This document shows, in pieces, positions 51,792-60,968 of a DNA stretch of 64,000 bases. Below the pieces are notes generated by a model, which ran no database searches, was not told the origin of the DNA, and saw only the letters and a list, made by a program, of their open reading frames with translations. The stretch's first letter is position 1. The number at the start of each line of letters is the position of its first letter. The DNA lies in NCBI RefSeq assembly GCF_004114375.1, contig NZ_CP034692.1:2976001-3040000 (forward strand), given 5' to 3'. This DNA is from Halorubrum sp. BOL3-1 (GTDB lineage: Archaea; Halobacteriota; Halobacteria; Halobacteriales; Haloferacaceae). The position numbers and the translations under genes were made by a program.

Positions 51792-53027
51792 TTATCGGTC
51801 TGTACGTTCCTGTGTGGAACGCCAGCACTCATAGAAGGCACTCACGGGATGGTAGTCCGGTTCAACACCCGGCGGATCGGGAGCTACGAGGCCGGCATCA
51901 TCGTCAGTTGGGCGACGCTTCTCGTACCAGAGGCCGGCGGGGCCACGGTAGCAGTCGGTACACGCGAGGAACTGACGGTTCCACTCTTCAAGACGGTCCG
52001 CCGCGTCATCGTCGTACGCAGCGGCTCGTTCGGAAAGCGCTGCGGAGGCACCGAGAGCCTCTGCCAGCGCCCATCCGTATTGGTCGGCAACAATCGGTGT
52101 CCCGTCTGCCTCATGCGTGTAGACGAAACCGTTCTCGGCCCAGCCGTTGTCAACAGCTGCTTCGAACAGTTCGAGCGCGCGAGAGTACCACCCGCCTTCA
52201 GGCGCGTGTGTGTCACTGCCAGTATCGGCATCGACTGCGCCGTCGTACCGATCGAGCAGTGCGAGGAATTTTGCCCACTCGACGTGGTGACCGGGCTGAT
52301 ACCCTGGGGGGCGGAACTGGTGACGAGGCTCGTCGCCGTTGTATCCGAAGTTATGGGTCCAGTCATCGATGTAGTGTTCCCATAACAGCCCATCGGTCTC
52401 GGATGTTAGGTCAACCGTAATCGCTCGTGCGATGTGACGTGCGCGATTGAGATACTCGTTCTCGCCAGTCGCTTCGTAGGCGGCCAGATACGCCTCGCAG
52501 GCGTGCATGTTCGCGTTCTGTCCACGATAGGCCTCCTGCTCGGTCCAGTCTGGGTTACAGTCGCTCCGGAGTAGTCCAGATTCATCGCGGAACCGATTTT
52601 CGATCAGTTCGTGGATTCTCGCGAGTTCGTCCTCAGCACCGTTGATACCGGCCTCGGTAGCACGAGCGTACGCGAGGAGGACAAAGGCATGGCCGTACGC
52701 CGAACGAGTTTTGTCCAGTGGAGTTCCGTCGGTGTCGACGATTAAGTGATAGCCCTCGTCGCCACGGTGTCCCTCTTCAAGGAATGATACTCCGTGCTCC
52801 ACAACGTCAAGACACCAGTCTGGGCCGTCAACGATCGCACCGACTGCGAAGTTTGCGATCGAACGACACGTTGCTACGAGGTGACGGCGGTGGTCCGTAT
52901 ACGACTCCCCAGATGTTGGGTGTAACAGCTGAAAACCTCGTTCTGCGAGCGTGTCTGGGTACTGTACCCGAAGCGACGAGAGTAATCGGGCACGATGCGC
53001 GGTTGTGTGGCGGTCCTTCTCTTTCAC
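51792..53027 (-). CDS. AGE-family sugar epimerase/isomerase
   Basis: A 411-residue (alpha/alpha)6-barrel protein of the N-acylglucosamine 2-epimerase family. Landmarks are SYTDHRRHLVATCRSIANFA, KTRSAYGHAFVLLAYA, YRGQNANMHACEAYLAAYE, FRPPGYQPGHHVEWAKFLAL and YGWALAEALGASAAL. They contain the conserved Arg and His residues of the pocket (GHAF, NxHACE, PGHHxEW). These enzymes interconvert aldoses and ketoses at C2, such as mannose-fructose or glucose-mannose. It starts at GTG 53025-53027 and probably leads the operon. Substrate unknown. Confidence 0.87.
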   Translation of the reverse strand: MKEKDRHTTAHRARLLSSLRVQYPDTLAERGFQLLHPTSGESYTDHRRHLVATCRSIANFAVGAIVDGPDWCLDVVEHGVSFLEEGHRGDEGYHLIVDTDGTPLDKTRSAYGHAFVLLAYARATEAGINGAEDELARIHELIENRFRDESGLLRSDCNPDWTEQEAYRGQNANMHACEAYLAAYEATGENEYLNRARHIARAITVDLTSETDGLLWEHYIDDWTHNFGYNGDEPRHQFRPPGYQPGHHVEWAKFLALLDRYDGAVDADTGSDTHAPEGGWYSRALELFEAAVDNGWAENGFVYTHEADGTPIVADQYGWALAEALGASAALSERAAAYDDDAADRLEEWNRQFLACTDCYRGPAGLWYEKRRPTDDDAGLVAPDPPGVEPDYHPVSAFYECWRSTQERTDR

Positions 53028-53172
53028 ACGCTGTTATTGTCTCGGGGTCCTACCAGTATTTTATGATTTCACTACTGCTGTACTTAGTTTTTTATTGAGT
53101 TTGAGTCCCGACAGCAGTGCTCTGTTGAATCCGAAGAAGGCGTCGGGATCAGACTACGATACAGTCGATTCT

Positions 53173-53297
53173 GCTCCGTTGAATAGCAGTCTCTAGGCCA
53201 CGGTGAGACGATACTGATTTTGAAACCACCAGATTCAGTCGGTAACAAGCGAAATCAGATTTCGACCACCTCAATTGACATCGCTATTCAACAGAGC
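53173..53297. repeat. MITE-like element with 15-bp inverted ends
   Basis: GCTCCGTTGAATAGC at 53173-53187 and GCTATTCAACAGAGC at 53283-53297 are inverted repeats with one mismatch, enclosing 95 bases with no reading frame. A further partial copy, GCTCTGTTGAAT, lies at 53119-53130. The ends look like those of haloarchaeal insertion sequences, so a non-autonomous element is likely. Confidence 0.55.
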
Positions 53298-53411
53298 AGT
53301 TCGAACTGTCCTCTGATTCACCAACAACGTGCTTCCCATGAGCGAAGCATTATTATATTAGTTTGCTTGCTCCGCTGTCTCGGTGAACGGCCTACGCACA
53401 CAATCCGTTGC

Positions 53412-53513
53412 TTATGAGTCAATCTCGCACCCAGCAATCGTGAACCGAGCCCCAGCGGTTTTCGAGTCCGTCACATGGATCGTCCCCCCGAGAGCGTCTA
53501 CAATCTCCTTGCC
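53412..53513 (-). pseudogene. C-terminal scrap of a sensor histidine kinase
   Basis: The frame ends RGKEIVDALGGTIHVTDSKT, then GARFTIAG and a stop at 53412. This is the last part of a HATPase_c kinase domain (G2-box region: EIV-x-A-[LH]-GG-x-I, then GA-x-F). A stop codon lies just before it, so only ~33 residues remain. Confidence 0.7.
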
Positions 53514-53540
53514 TCGGAAGCACGGCTACGCGTACAGACT

Positions 53541-53978
53541 CTATGCGTGAGATCCGCGGGCGATCCGCGCGAACTCGTCGGCCGCCTCGTCGTATCGATA
53601 AACTGCGTACGTGTCTGGGGTCCCGTTGTGGGTCTGTGATTGTAGAACGATCGAAGGGTGTATTCCCGTGGTTTCTCTGAGCACCCGACCGACAACGCGC
53701 ATGCCGGCAACGCCGAAGTAGTGGACCTCGCCCGACGCATCGACGTCGAGTTCGTCGAGTGCGTCAGCAGTCAGGTACGGGAGCCAGCCGTCCTCAGACG
53801 CTTCGCGAGGTGACTGTTGAGCGGACTCGGCGGCATCCGCTTCGGAGATCGCACGCGGCCGACCGACGTCCGGCGCGAGGTCGTACTCGATAAAGGACGA
53901 CTCCACGTCGTCGAGGAACGCCGAGAGCGCTCCAGACCGGGGTGCCAGCACGTGGACAAACGTCTTCGGCAGCGACAT
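53541..53978 (-). CDS. Hypothetical protein, 145 residues
   Basis: I chose ATG 53976-53978 (MSLPKTFVHVLAPRSGAL). The protein has alternating strands and helices, FIEYDLAPDVGRPRAI in the first half, then DGWLPYLTADALDELDVDAS and a strand-rich end with VLQSQTHNGTPDTYAVYRY. There is no signal peptide. It is divergent from the gene at 54109. Not recognised. Confidence 0.6.
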   Translation of the reverse strand: MSLPKTFVHVLAPRSGALSAFLDDVESSFIEYDLAPDVGRPRAISEADAAESAQQSPREASEDGWLPYLTADALDELDVDASGEVHYFGVAGMRVVGRVLRETTGIHPSIVLQSQTHNGTPDTYAVYRYDEAADEFARIARGSHA

Positions 53979-54108
53979 ATTGTTCGATGGTGATGGCGAC
54001 AGAAGTGCCACTCGCTCTCAGATCGCGAGCGAACTGCGCGGTCCAGTAAACAGAGCTAATCTCTCGGCGTGCCAAAGTGTTAATCGAGATGCCACCAACG
54101 CCAAGTCG

Positions 54109-54531
54109 ATGAATGACGGCCATCCAGCGCGCACCTTATCGGTTCAACCAACGGTACACGTCGAAACGTTTGCGAGCCACTACACGGTAACGTGGAAAGC
54201 CGAGCCGTTGTCGCGGTTCGTCACCGCAGTACAGCATTGCGAGTTCGTCCCACCGGACGCGACGGCAGTCATTGATATGGCGGACACTGCCGGTCGGCAG
54301 CAACAGGTGATTCGGGGCCTATCCGCTGAGACGACGATACAGTACGTTCGAGTCGAGCCACAATCAGCGTGGACTGCCTCTTGGGAGCGACGGACATCGC
54401 CGATCGTCTCGGTGAGCGGAGCCCCGAACCCGACGGTCTGTCGAGACCTCCACCAAGCGACTACGACGTGTGAGGCGTGGCCATCGGCAGCCCTTGAGGA
54501 ACTTGAGACGATTGCCGAGTCGATCTCCTGA
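54109..54531 (+). CDS. Hypothetical protein, 140 residues
   Basis: The start is taken at ATG 54109 (MNDGHPARTLSVQPTVHVET) because the longer frame begins inside the divergent promoter. The sequence has a strand-rich first half (FASHYTVTWKAEPLSRFVTA), VPPDATAVIDMADT, and a C-terminal helix (ALEELETIAESIS). No membrane segment is seen. Not recognised. Confidence 0.5.
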   Translation: MNDGHPARTLSVQPTVHVETFASHYTVTWKAEPLSRFVTAVQHCEFVPPDATAVIDMADTAGRQQQVIRGLSAETTIQYVRVEPQSAWTASWERRTSPIVSVSGAPNPTVCRDLHQATTTCEAWPSAALEELETIAESIS

Positions 54532-54613
54532 ACGCAGCAAGCCCCAGGTGAAGCGATGAGTACCAGTGGTGAGTGACTCCAGATTTTCATTCGTCTACTT
54601 GATAATTGACAAC

Positions 54614-55355
54614 GTGGTAGATCTCAATCCAGACCTGACTGGTCGGACGGCACTCATCACCGGCCCGTCGTAGCGGGTGGGACGCGAAGTTCCTCTCGGT
54701 CTCGCCGACGCGGGGGCGGATGTCGCCGTCCACTACCGTGAGAGTGAGGCAGCGGCAGTCGAGACCGCTGAGGCAGCTCGAGAGTTCGGAGTCGAGGCGA
54801 CGACCATCCAAGGTGACATAACGGTTCCCGAGGCGGTAGACGAAATGATCTCCGAGTGTGAGGCTGCGCTCGGATCCGTCGACGTGTTAGTCAACGCCGT
54901 CGACCCTTCCCCGGTGGAACGTGGGACGAACTCACGTTCGAAGACTGGCAGAGGACAATTGAGGGGTGTCTGTACGGAACATATCTCTGCTTGCGTCGAG
55001 TCCTTCCGTTAATGCGGGACGACGGATGGGGGCGTATCATCAACTTCGGCGTTGCGGACGCTCGCGACGACCACGCCGTCCCGTTGAATTTCTCGTACTT
55101 CGCCGTTAAAAAAGCCGTTCTCATGTTCACTCGGACGCTCGCGTATGACACCCAAAACGAAGGTATCACGATCAACGCGGTCTCTCCGCTCGTAGTCGAG
55201 AACAGCGTTGCTGACGTGTCCGACTTCCCCCGCAGCCGGCCGGCCAGCTTCGATGATGTCGCAGCGCCGATTCTCTTTTTTTTTGTAGTGGCCCCGCGAG
55301 CTACCTCTCCGGACAGAACGTCGCGATCGACGGAGGTGGGATCCACGAGGCCTGA
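54614..55355 (+). pseudogene. Broken short-chain dehydrogenase (SDR)
   Basis: A complete classical SDR can be pieced together from three frames: DLTGRTALITGPS, TAG, RVGREVPLGLADAGADVAVH, then GSVDVLVNAVD; after a lost base, LTFEDWQRTIEGCLYGTYLC, GRIINFGVADARDD, YFAVKKAVLMFTRTLAYDTQ and GITINAVSPLVVEN; and after a run of nine T (55276-55284), SYLSGQNVAIDGGGIHEA to TGA 55355. The cofactor motif contains the nonsense codon; the catalytic Tyr-Lys (YFAVKKA) is intact. It has one in-frame stop and at least two frameshifts. Confidence 0.85.
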
Positions 55356-55399
55356 AGCGAGCAATAACACGGCATCATTGTTTCGGTCGGGGCCGGCGG

Positions 55400-56098
55400 C
55401 TACCGTGGCATCGTCCACGGGATACGCGCGTCGCGTTTCGGGAATCGGGGCGTCGAGACAAGCTCAAACGTTTCGTTCTCTGCTTCAGACGTCGTCGGGG
55501 CCGACAACAGTAGCCGTGCCACGTCCGAACGGGAGACCGTCCCCCAGAGTTTCGATCCCGGACGAGCCACTGTAGTGAGGTCAGTACGGCGCCCGTCGGT
55601 CAACACGCCCGGTCGGAGGATAGTGTGTGTCAACGACGCGCTCCTGATCGCTGATTCGGCTGTCGCCTTTGCCTCCTGTAGCGGACCGATGAACGCATCG
55701 AACGCCCCCGCGAGTCGGCTTGCCGGCTCGGGGCCGACGCCAATCGCGGACTCCATGACGAACGTCTCCACACCGGCGGCGTCGGCTGCGTCAACCAACG
55801 CGCAGTTGCCGGCGCCGTCTACGTACGGTGGTCCACGGCGGATCGCGGTCGGAGCGGTGCCGACCGTACTGATGACCGCGTCAACGCCGGACACCGCCGT
55901 GTTCAGGTCGCCCGGATCCAGTAAATCATCGACAACCACTTCGTCCGCACCCGCCGATCTGAGTGTCGGTGCGGTCTCTGACGATCGTGTGAGCGCGCGA
56001 ATGCGAACGTGACGGGGCGCAGCGAGTCGGAGTATCTCCCGCCCAGTTCCCCCCGAGGCTCCCGCGACGAGGATCGTGTCGGGCTCTATGTCAGTCAC
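55400..56098 (-). CDS. NmrA-like NAD(P)-binding protein
   Basis: A 232-residue atypical SDR with the Rossmann motif LVAGASGGTGREILRLA at the N-terminus, VDAVISTVGT at the fourth strand and ILRPGVLTDGR in the C-terminal part. It lacks a clear Tyr-x3-Lys, as in NmrA/SDR-a5 redox sensors and flavin or epimerase relatives. It is probably in one transcript with the HTH and acetoacetate decarboxylase-like genes upstream; it is convergent with the SDR pseudogene. Confidence 0.85.
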   Translation of the reverse strand: MTDIEPDTILVAGASGGTGREILRLAAPRHVRIRALTRSSETAPTLRSAGADEVVVDDLLDPGDLNTAVSGVDAVISTVGTAPTAIRRGPPYVDGAGNCALVDAADAAGVETFVMESAIGVGPEPASRLAGAFDAFIGPLQEAKATAESAIRSASLTHTILRPGVLTDGRRTDLTTVARPGSKLWGTVSRSDVARLLLSAPTTSEAENETFELVSTPRFPKRDARIPWTMPR

Positions 56099-56249
56099 GT
56101 TCCCGTGTTAGTCTGGATGTCAAAGACCGTCAGGGTCCGTGCCCCGTCAGTTCAATGACGAATGCTGACTGAGTGCTCGTATCGACACAGGTACCTCGAC
56201 CCGCTGAACTGCCCTTGTGTGGTGATGCGGGCGTGTGGAGACATATCGA

Positions 56250-56555
56250 TCATCTCGCTTGGGACCTGCCGGGGTCGAACCGCCCCGAGCGGCACACCGC
56301 GACGAGGCGCTGGCCGATGTCGGACAGCCGGTACCCCTCGTCGGTCTTCTCGACGAACGTCCCGACCAGGCGCTTGAGATGGTAGTTGAAGTTCCCGGGG
56401 TCGTCGTGGCCGATGCGCTTCCGTAGTTCAGCGAACCGCAGGGTTTCCCCGTGCGGTCGCTCACTTATTCGGTCTGCGAGCGCGGCGAGGATGTCGGCCC
56501 ACACGTCGTGGCTCAGGAGGTCGAGCCACGTACCGAGTGACTGGGCGTCTGCCAT
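56250..56555 (-). CDS. ArsR-like winged-helix protein, probably truncated
   Basis: A 101-residue frame whose first 85 residues are a winged-helix domain of the haloarchaeal ArsR-like type (DVWADILAALADRI, ETLRFAELRKRIGHDD, NFNYHLKRLVGTFVEKTDEG, DIGQRLVAVC). Related proteins run on for another 100-200 residues, whereas this one ends in a short Arg-rich tail (RSGRFDPGRSQAR). A 3' deletion or frameshift is likely. It sits 21 bases after the decarboxylase-like gene and may have been its regulator. Confidence 0.65.
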   Translation of the reverse strand: MADAQSLGTWLDLLSHDVWADILAALADRISERPHGETLRFAELRKRIGHDDPGNFNYHLKRLVGTFVEKTDEGYRLSDIGQRLVAVCRSGRFDPGRSQAR

Positions 56556-56576
56556 ACTGACTCGGTAGCGGCCCGG

Positions 56577-57332
56577 TTACACCCGTTCTCCCGGGTGGAA
56601 ATGTGTGTTCCCATCTACAACGACTCGCGCAAGCGCTCTGGAGCCCAAGTTGAGGTTTCGTAGCGGACCAGCCTTCGGGTGATCACCAAACGAGACCGAT
56701 ACACTACTGCTAAACGGCCAGATTCCTGCTGCTGCGTCGACCTTGTTGGGAACTTTAAGCAGATTGTTGTCTTTGATTGTGTACGAGAATCCGTCATCAT
56801 TCATATCAATTGACGGTGGTCGATCGACTTCGAGAGTGACGAATCGATCGCCGTCCATGGTCACGGTCGTCGTGCGGACCGAGCCGTCGTCGTCGTGCGT
56901 GATTTCAGCAACCACTTTTGGGAAGCCCCAAATATCGATGCCAAACGCCTTTGTGGGTTCAGTTGTGACTGGCATGGACCAAACATAGCCGTTTGTCGCT
57001 TGAAGCAACGCCGAGACGTATGGAACGGTCGACGGTGAGGAGTGATGTGCCGGAATGACGACCGCGAATTCGTTGTACGGATCCAGACCAGGAATGCCGA
57101 CCTCATGATACTCAACGCTCAAGAGCGTCACAGCGGCATCGCCTGTTGGCGTCGCACGGATGGGATACAACCCGCTCGGGAGTAACTCCAAAACATCGGA
57201 CGTCGGCGCAGCGAAGGTTGCCCCAAGCATCGTCGCTCGGAGTCTGACAGGGAGTTCAACGGTATGGCCGGTCGAGAGTGTCTCTGTCGTTTGTACAGCC
57301 GAATTAAGTGAAGAACCCCCGCTCAGTCTCAT
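56577..57332 (-). CDS. Acetoacetate decarboxylase-superfamily protein
   Basis: A 251-residue protein of the acetoacetate decarboxylase fold. Family blocks are MLGATFAAPTSDVLELLPSG, VEYHEVGIPGLDPYNEFAVV and WSMPVTTEPTKAFGIDIWGF with PKVVAEI. In true decarboxylases a Lys pair follows a similar GxPK site; here PK in GFPKVVAEI is the candidate. Many members of this superfamily lack decarboxylase activity, so the substrate is unknown. It starts the three-gene minus-strand operon; an AT-rich CATATAACGAGTTAAT at 57332-57347 is probably its promoter. Confidence 0.8.
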   Translation of the reverse strand: MRLSGGSSLNSAVQTTETLSTGHTVELPVRLRATMLGATFAAPTSDVLELLPSGLYPIRATPTGDAAVTLLSVEYHEVGIPGLDPYNEFAVVIPAHHSSPSTVPYVSALLQATNGYVWSMPVTTEPTKAFGIDIWGFPKVVAEITHDDDGSVRTTTVTMDGDRFVTLEVDRPPSIDMNDDGFSYTIKDNNLLKVPNKVDAAAGIWPFSSSVSVSFGDHPKAGPLRNLNLGSRALARVVVDGNTHFHPGERV

Positions 57333-57423
57333 ATAACGAGTTAATACAGTGATTCTAATAAAACTTGGATCGCCCTCTAGACCGTGCTGAACTCACTCTC
57401 TGAAGATTTTAACAAATGTAGAC

Positions 57424-57693
57424 TCAGTCAACCGCATGGACCCGCCGACGCTCTAGCGAACGTCGGGTTCTTCGGGCGGATGTCGTGGCCGTCGCCGGTG
57501 TCTGGACAGACTTAATCGCTGAGATCAACGGCCTGGCCCTTCTCACAGCCTTCCTCACAGCGGGTGCCACAGTCGCAACCGTTAATCGGGGCAACCACCC
57601 CCTTGAGCGTCGACTAGTCACCGCCAGCTCACTCGTAGCAATATTACTCGACAAGAACGCGGTCGGTAAGCCAGCAGCCATCGAATTCACCAT
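57424..57693 (-). other. Possible 3' end of an IS element
   Basis: A stem near 57438-57459 (CCGACG, ten bases, CGTCGG) and cysteine-rich scraps in one minus frame (DCGTRCEEGC) hint at the hairpin end and zinc-knuckle of an IS200/IS605-type element. The frames are broken and nothing else matches, so this is a weak call. Confidence 0.3.
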
Positions 57694-58045
57694 CTCGGCT
57701 TCGAGACAGTCCGAAAATGTACGTCACTGTTCGACCGTCAGGTCCGGTGAGTGTGACGCGTTGTTCGGCGACGTCACCGTCCCGTTCAAGCGGCCCCCTC
57801 GTTGCCTCGGTGTGATCAATCATCGGGGCGTACTGCCGGCCCTTCACCATCTGCGTGAATCGCTTGAGTGGACCCGTCGCTCGTCTGTTTGCCGGCGACG
57901 CGAAATTGTACGCGACCCCGATACCGGCGTCTTCGAACGGGTCATCGTTCGTTGCCAACCCTTTGAGCTGTAGTCTAACGACGGTTTCTGGATCGTACGA
58001 CGGGTCCGGAGACGGGACTCCGTCGACTGGGTACTGTTCTGGCAT
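57644..58045 (-). CDS. DUF4864-like protein
   Basis: A 133-residue soluble protein. DPETVVRLQLKGLATND, then GIGVAYNFASPANRRATGPL and FTQMVKGRQYAPMIDHT match the DUF4864 cystatin/SnoaL-like pattern. A strand-rich C-terminal half ends GEFDGCWLTDRVLVE. The function of this family is not known. It overlaps the weak IS-like remnant region only at its 3' end. Confidence 0.75.
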   Translation of the reverse strand: MPEQYPVDGVPSPDPSYDPETVVRLQLKGLATNDDPFEDAGIGVAYNFASPANRRATGPLKRFTQMVKGRQYAPMIDHTEATRGPLERDGDVAEQRVTLTGPDGRTVTYIFGLSRSRDGEFDGCWLTDRVLVE

Positions 58046-58280
58046 TCGAGTAAGATTGTTAACGGCTCAACCCATATTAATCGTCTCCCGCCCGGTTGAG
58101 ATCTTACTTTTCAGAGCTAAGATTGTGTGAAATATCCGGACGATGAGAATACGTATTGACCACTAACGCTTCTGCTAGTGTCTGGTAGCATTTAAAGGAT
58201 TATATAAGATTCCATATATGTATTTCGCATGCTCCAGATTGTTGGTGACAGACCAGTTACTTTGTAGGTATATTAAAATA

Positions 58281-59063
58281 TTAAATTATATCTATCACCT
58301 CAGATATACCCTCTACGACTTCGTTCGGCCGATACGCAAAGTCCGTGATTTCCGCACGTCCGGTCGACCCACTCAGCACGAGATACGTCATCAGCCCAGC
58401 TTTTATCCCAGCTACAACGTCCGTATCCATGCGATCGCCAATCATCGCCGTCGATTCAGAGTGTGCGTCGATCCGATTGAGAGCGCTCCGAATCATGATC
58501 GGATTAGGTTTGCCGACGAAGTACGGTTCCTGACCCGTGGCCTCCGTAATAAGCGCAGCGACGGAGCCGGTGGTTGGAAGCGGACCATCGGTTGAGGGTG
58601 CCGTCGCATCCGGATTCGTCGCGATGAACCGTACACCTTGATCGACCAGTTGGACAGCCTCCGTGATGTTCTGAAACGAGTATGTGCGACTCTCGCCCAG
58701 AACGACGAAGTCTGGATCAGTATTAGTGAGCGTGTAGCCCACGTCGTGGAGCGCCGTTTTCAGCCCGGCTTCGCCAATGACATAGGCCGACGCTTCCGGC
58801 ATCTGTTTAGACAAAAACTGGGCCGTTGCCACGGCCGAGGTCCAGATTCGCTCCTCCGGTACATCGAGCCCGGCCTGCGTGAGGCGAGCAGCCAGATCGC
58901 GCCGTGTGTAGATCGAATTGTTGGTGAGAACGAGAAATTGGCGAGATTGTGCTGTGAGGCGGTCAATAAACTCTTCAGCTCCTGACAGAGCAGTGTTGTC
59001 CTCTATCAGCACACCGTCCATATCAATCAACCACGATTCGGGCTGTTCCTCTCTGTCAGACAT
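58281..59063 (-). CDS. HAD-IIA phosphatase (NagD-like)
   Basis: A 260-residue HAD-superfamily hydrolase of subclass IIA. The nucleophile motif is WLIDMDGVLIEDN (two Asp), motif II is LTNNSIYT, the capping domain is inserted after it, motif III is VGKPNPIMI (Lys), and motif IV is MIGDRMDTDVVAGIKAGL (two Asp). It dephosphorylates small sugar or nucleotide phosphates. All four motifs are intact, so it should be active. It stands alone in a degraded region. Confidence 0.9.
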   Translation of the reverse strand: MSDREEQPESWLIDMDGVLIEDNTALSGAEEFIDRLTAQSRQFLVLTNNSIYTRRDLAARLTQAGLDVPEERIWTSAVATAQFLSKQMPEASAYVIGEAGLKTALHDVGYTLTNTDPDFVVLGESRTYSFQNITEAVQLVDQGVRFIATNPDATAPSTDGPLPTTGSVAALITEATGQEPYFVGKPNPIMIRSALNRIDAHSESTAMIGDRMDTDVVAGIKAGLMTYLVLSGSTGRAEITDFAYRPNEVVEGISEVIDII

Positions 59064-59615
59064 TTTCTAGTACCTCTCTTCAGTAACAATACGAGCAACA
59101 GACTTGAGGCTTCGTCGCTCGATCGTCTTCGATCACACAGGCGCGTACACTGAGGACAATCGAATATTCATTCGTTTGTCGGAGTACTCGGAACACGGCG
59201 AGCTGAGCCCCCGCCTCAGCCGCGAGCGAACAGTGCGGTTTCCGTCTGGGTCATGACTGACGAGCTTTGGAGAGAAACAGCGTCGCAGTCGGGCGTGACT
59301 CGTCTGACTGACTCGAAAGCGGTCAGAGGGTAGGGAATAAACGGTTCGAACAGCACTGGGAAGCGACAGTTGGGTTCGATCCAAGAGCACAGATACATGA
59401 GTGTATGTCGAGAGTCCGCCCGAGCTACGTCTCTCGTATGGGCACAACGAGCCTTTGAGACGGCTGATTTCGACGTAGAAGCGCGTTGGTGCGGGGACCG
59501 TCGGCTCGCTAGAAGCGGGCGCAACGCGCCGGTGACACCCCAAGCGCGTCAGTGACGAGCTCACAGCTGTCGCAGACCTACTGGTCCCGCTTGACCGGAC
59601 CTAGTGGTGTCTATA
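59064..59615. other. Gene-poor stretch between phosphatase and P450 genes
   Basis: 552 bases without a convincing gene. Short frames on both strands are Arg/Ser-rich and look like chance frames. A plus-strand piece (SLVWAQRAFETADFDVEARW, about 59425-59490) has a protein-like look but no start or family. I see no inverted repeats or RNA gene. Confidence 0.45.
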
Positions 59616-60968
59616 TCACAGCTTGCTAATACAAGCTTCAACCGGCCCGGACGGCTGGAGAGTGACTGCTGGTTGGAAATCAAAGTCGTCGACGAGCACT
59701 TCAACGTTGTACGCTTGGAGGACGTGTGCTAGGGTGAACTGCGCCTCGGTCAACGCCAATTGCCGACCGATACAGGACCTGGGCCCACTCCCGAATGGGA
59801 AGTACGAATCATGAGCTCGGGTCGCATCTCCGTCTGGGCCCCACCGCTCTGGCCGGAACGCCGTCGATGCTTCCCAAGCGCTTGAGTCACGGCCGTGTGC
59901 GTACGGTGACGCGAGGAGGAGCTCTCCCTCATCGAGACTGTATCCACCGAGGCGCACCGGTCGTTGCGCGGCTCGCGTAATGTTCCACGCAGCTGGGGTG
60001 AGTCGTAGCGTTTCACGAATGACCCGCTCAGTCAGTTGGAGTTTTGCCAGGTCGTCCCATCCCGGCCGATCACCATCGAGTACAGTCTGTGCTTCTGCGC
60101 GGACGCGCTCACGGACATCGGGCCGCTGTGAGAGCCAGTAAAACGCGTACGTGATCGTGAGTGCTGTCGTCTCGTGGCCGCCAGTAATGAACAGTGCCGT
60201 CTGATCGAGCAACTCGTTATCAGACAGTTCGATTGAAGGGTCCTGCCTCGCTTCGATGAGCGCGCCCAACAGATTCTGGGGTGGCTCGTCCTGGCTCCGG
60301 TTCCAAGACACGATATCCGATGCGAGCGCGTCGATCGCCTCGTTTGCTTCCTCGAAGGCTTCCGACGGTCCTGGTTGAAGCGACTGTGGTAGGACCGTCG
60401 CTAACGGCGAGAAGGCGAACTCCTCGCCTAAGTCCTGCATCGCTTCGTGAATCGCGTCGCACTGGTCGCGTGTCACGTCGTAGCTAAACAGGGTGCGAGC
60501 GATCACTTGCATCGCCAACGCCGACGTTTCCGACCACAGATCAAGTTCACCCTCTTCAGGCCAGCTGGCGAGTAGCGCCTCGACGGCGTCGCCTGTCGTG
60601 TCAGCGTACGAAGCGAGCTGCCCGCCGACGAACTCGGGCTGAAGAACAGCCCGCTGCTGTTCCCACAAGTCCCCATCACTCGCGAGCAGTCCGTTCCGCC
60701 GTTGGGCCTGTGGACCGAGGTTGGGCCGTTTGAATCGCTCCCGGTCGCCGAGGACTTCGTGAACCAACGTTGGGTCGAGAATGACGTTGACCGTGGGCCC
60801 AGCGAGCGGATCGACCTGAATGATCGGATACTGCCCGCCGTACGCCTCTTGAACGGCTGTGAGATACCGGATTGGGTCATCACCCAGCTTGAACGCACTG
60901 TCGACCACGGGCAGTCCTGGTGGACTATGAGGCGTCTCGGCCATATCCGTACAAACAGGCCTGTTCAC
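59616..60968 (-). CDS. Cytochrome P450
   Basis: A 450-residue soluble P450 (alternative start MAETPH at 60944). The I-helix oxygen-activation motif is FITGGHETTA, the K-helix ExxR is RETLRLTPAAW, and the heme loop is FPFGSGPRSCIGR with heme-ligand Cys399. These complete the catalytic core. The N-terminus lacks a membrane anchor. The overall look is of the haloarchaeal CYP group near fatty-acid and terpenoid hydroxylases, but substrate cannot be inferred. It is divergent from the photolyase gene, sharing a ~250-bp control region, and both enzymes bind redox/light cofactors. No redox partner is visible nearby. Confidence 0.93.
   Translation of the reverse strand: MNRPVCTDMAETPHSPPGLPVVDSAFKLGDDPIRYLTAVQEAYGGQYPIIQVDPLAGPTVNVILDPTLVHEVLGDRERFKRPNLGPQAQRRNGLLASDGDLWEQQRAVLQPEFVGGQLASYADTTGDAVEALLASWPEEGELDLWSETSALAMQVIARTLFSYDVTRDQCDAIHEAMQDLGEEFAFSPLATVLPQSLQPGPSEAFEEANEAIDALASDIVSWNRSQDEPPQNLLGALIEARQDPSIELSDNELLDQTALFITGGHETTALTITYAFYWLSQRPDVRERVRAEAQTVLDGDRPGWDDLAKLQLTERVIRETLRLTPAAWNITRAAQRPVRLGGYSLDEGELLLASPYAHGRDSSAWEASTAFRPERWGPDGDATRAHDSYFPFGSGPRSCIGRQLALTEAQFTLAHVLQAYNVEVLVDDFDFQPAVTLQPSGPVEACISKL

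Noticed and set aside
57485-57973. A 162-codon plus-strand frame
   Set aside because: It overlaps the DUF4864-like gene on the other strand, which has a clear family pattern.
59133-59564. A 143-codon minus-strand frame in the gap before the P450 gene
   Set aside because: Ser/Arg-rich chance-like composition and no promoter or family signal.
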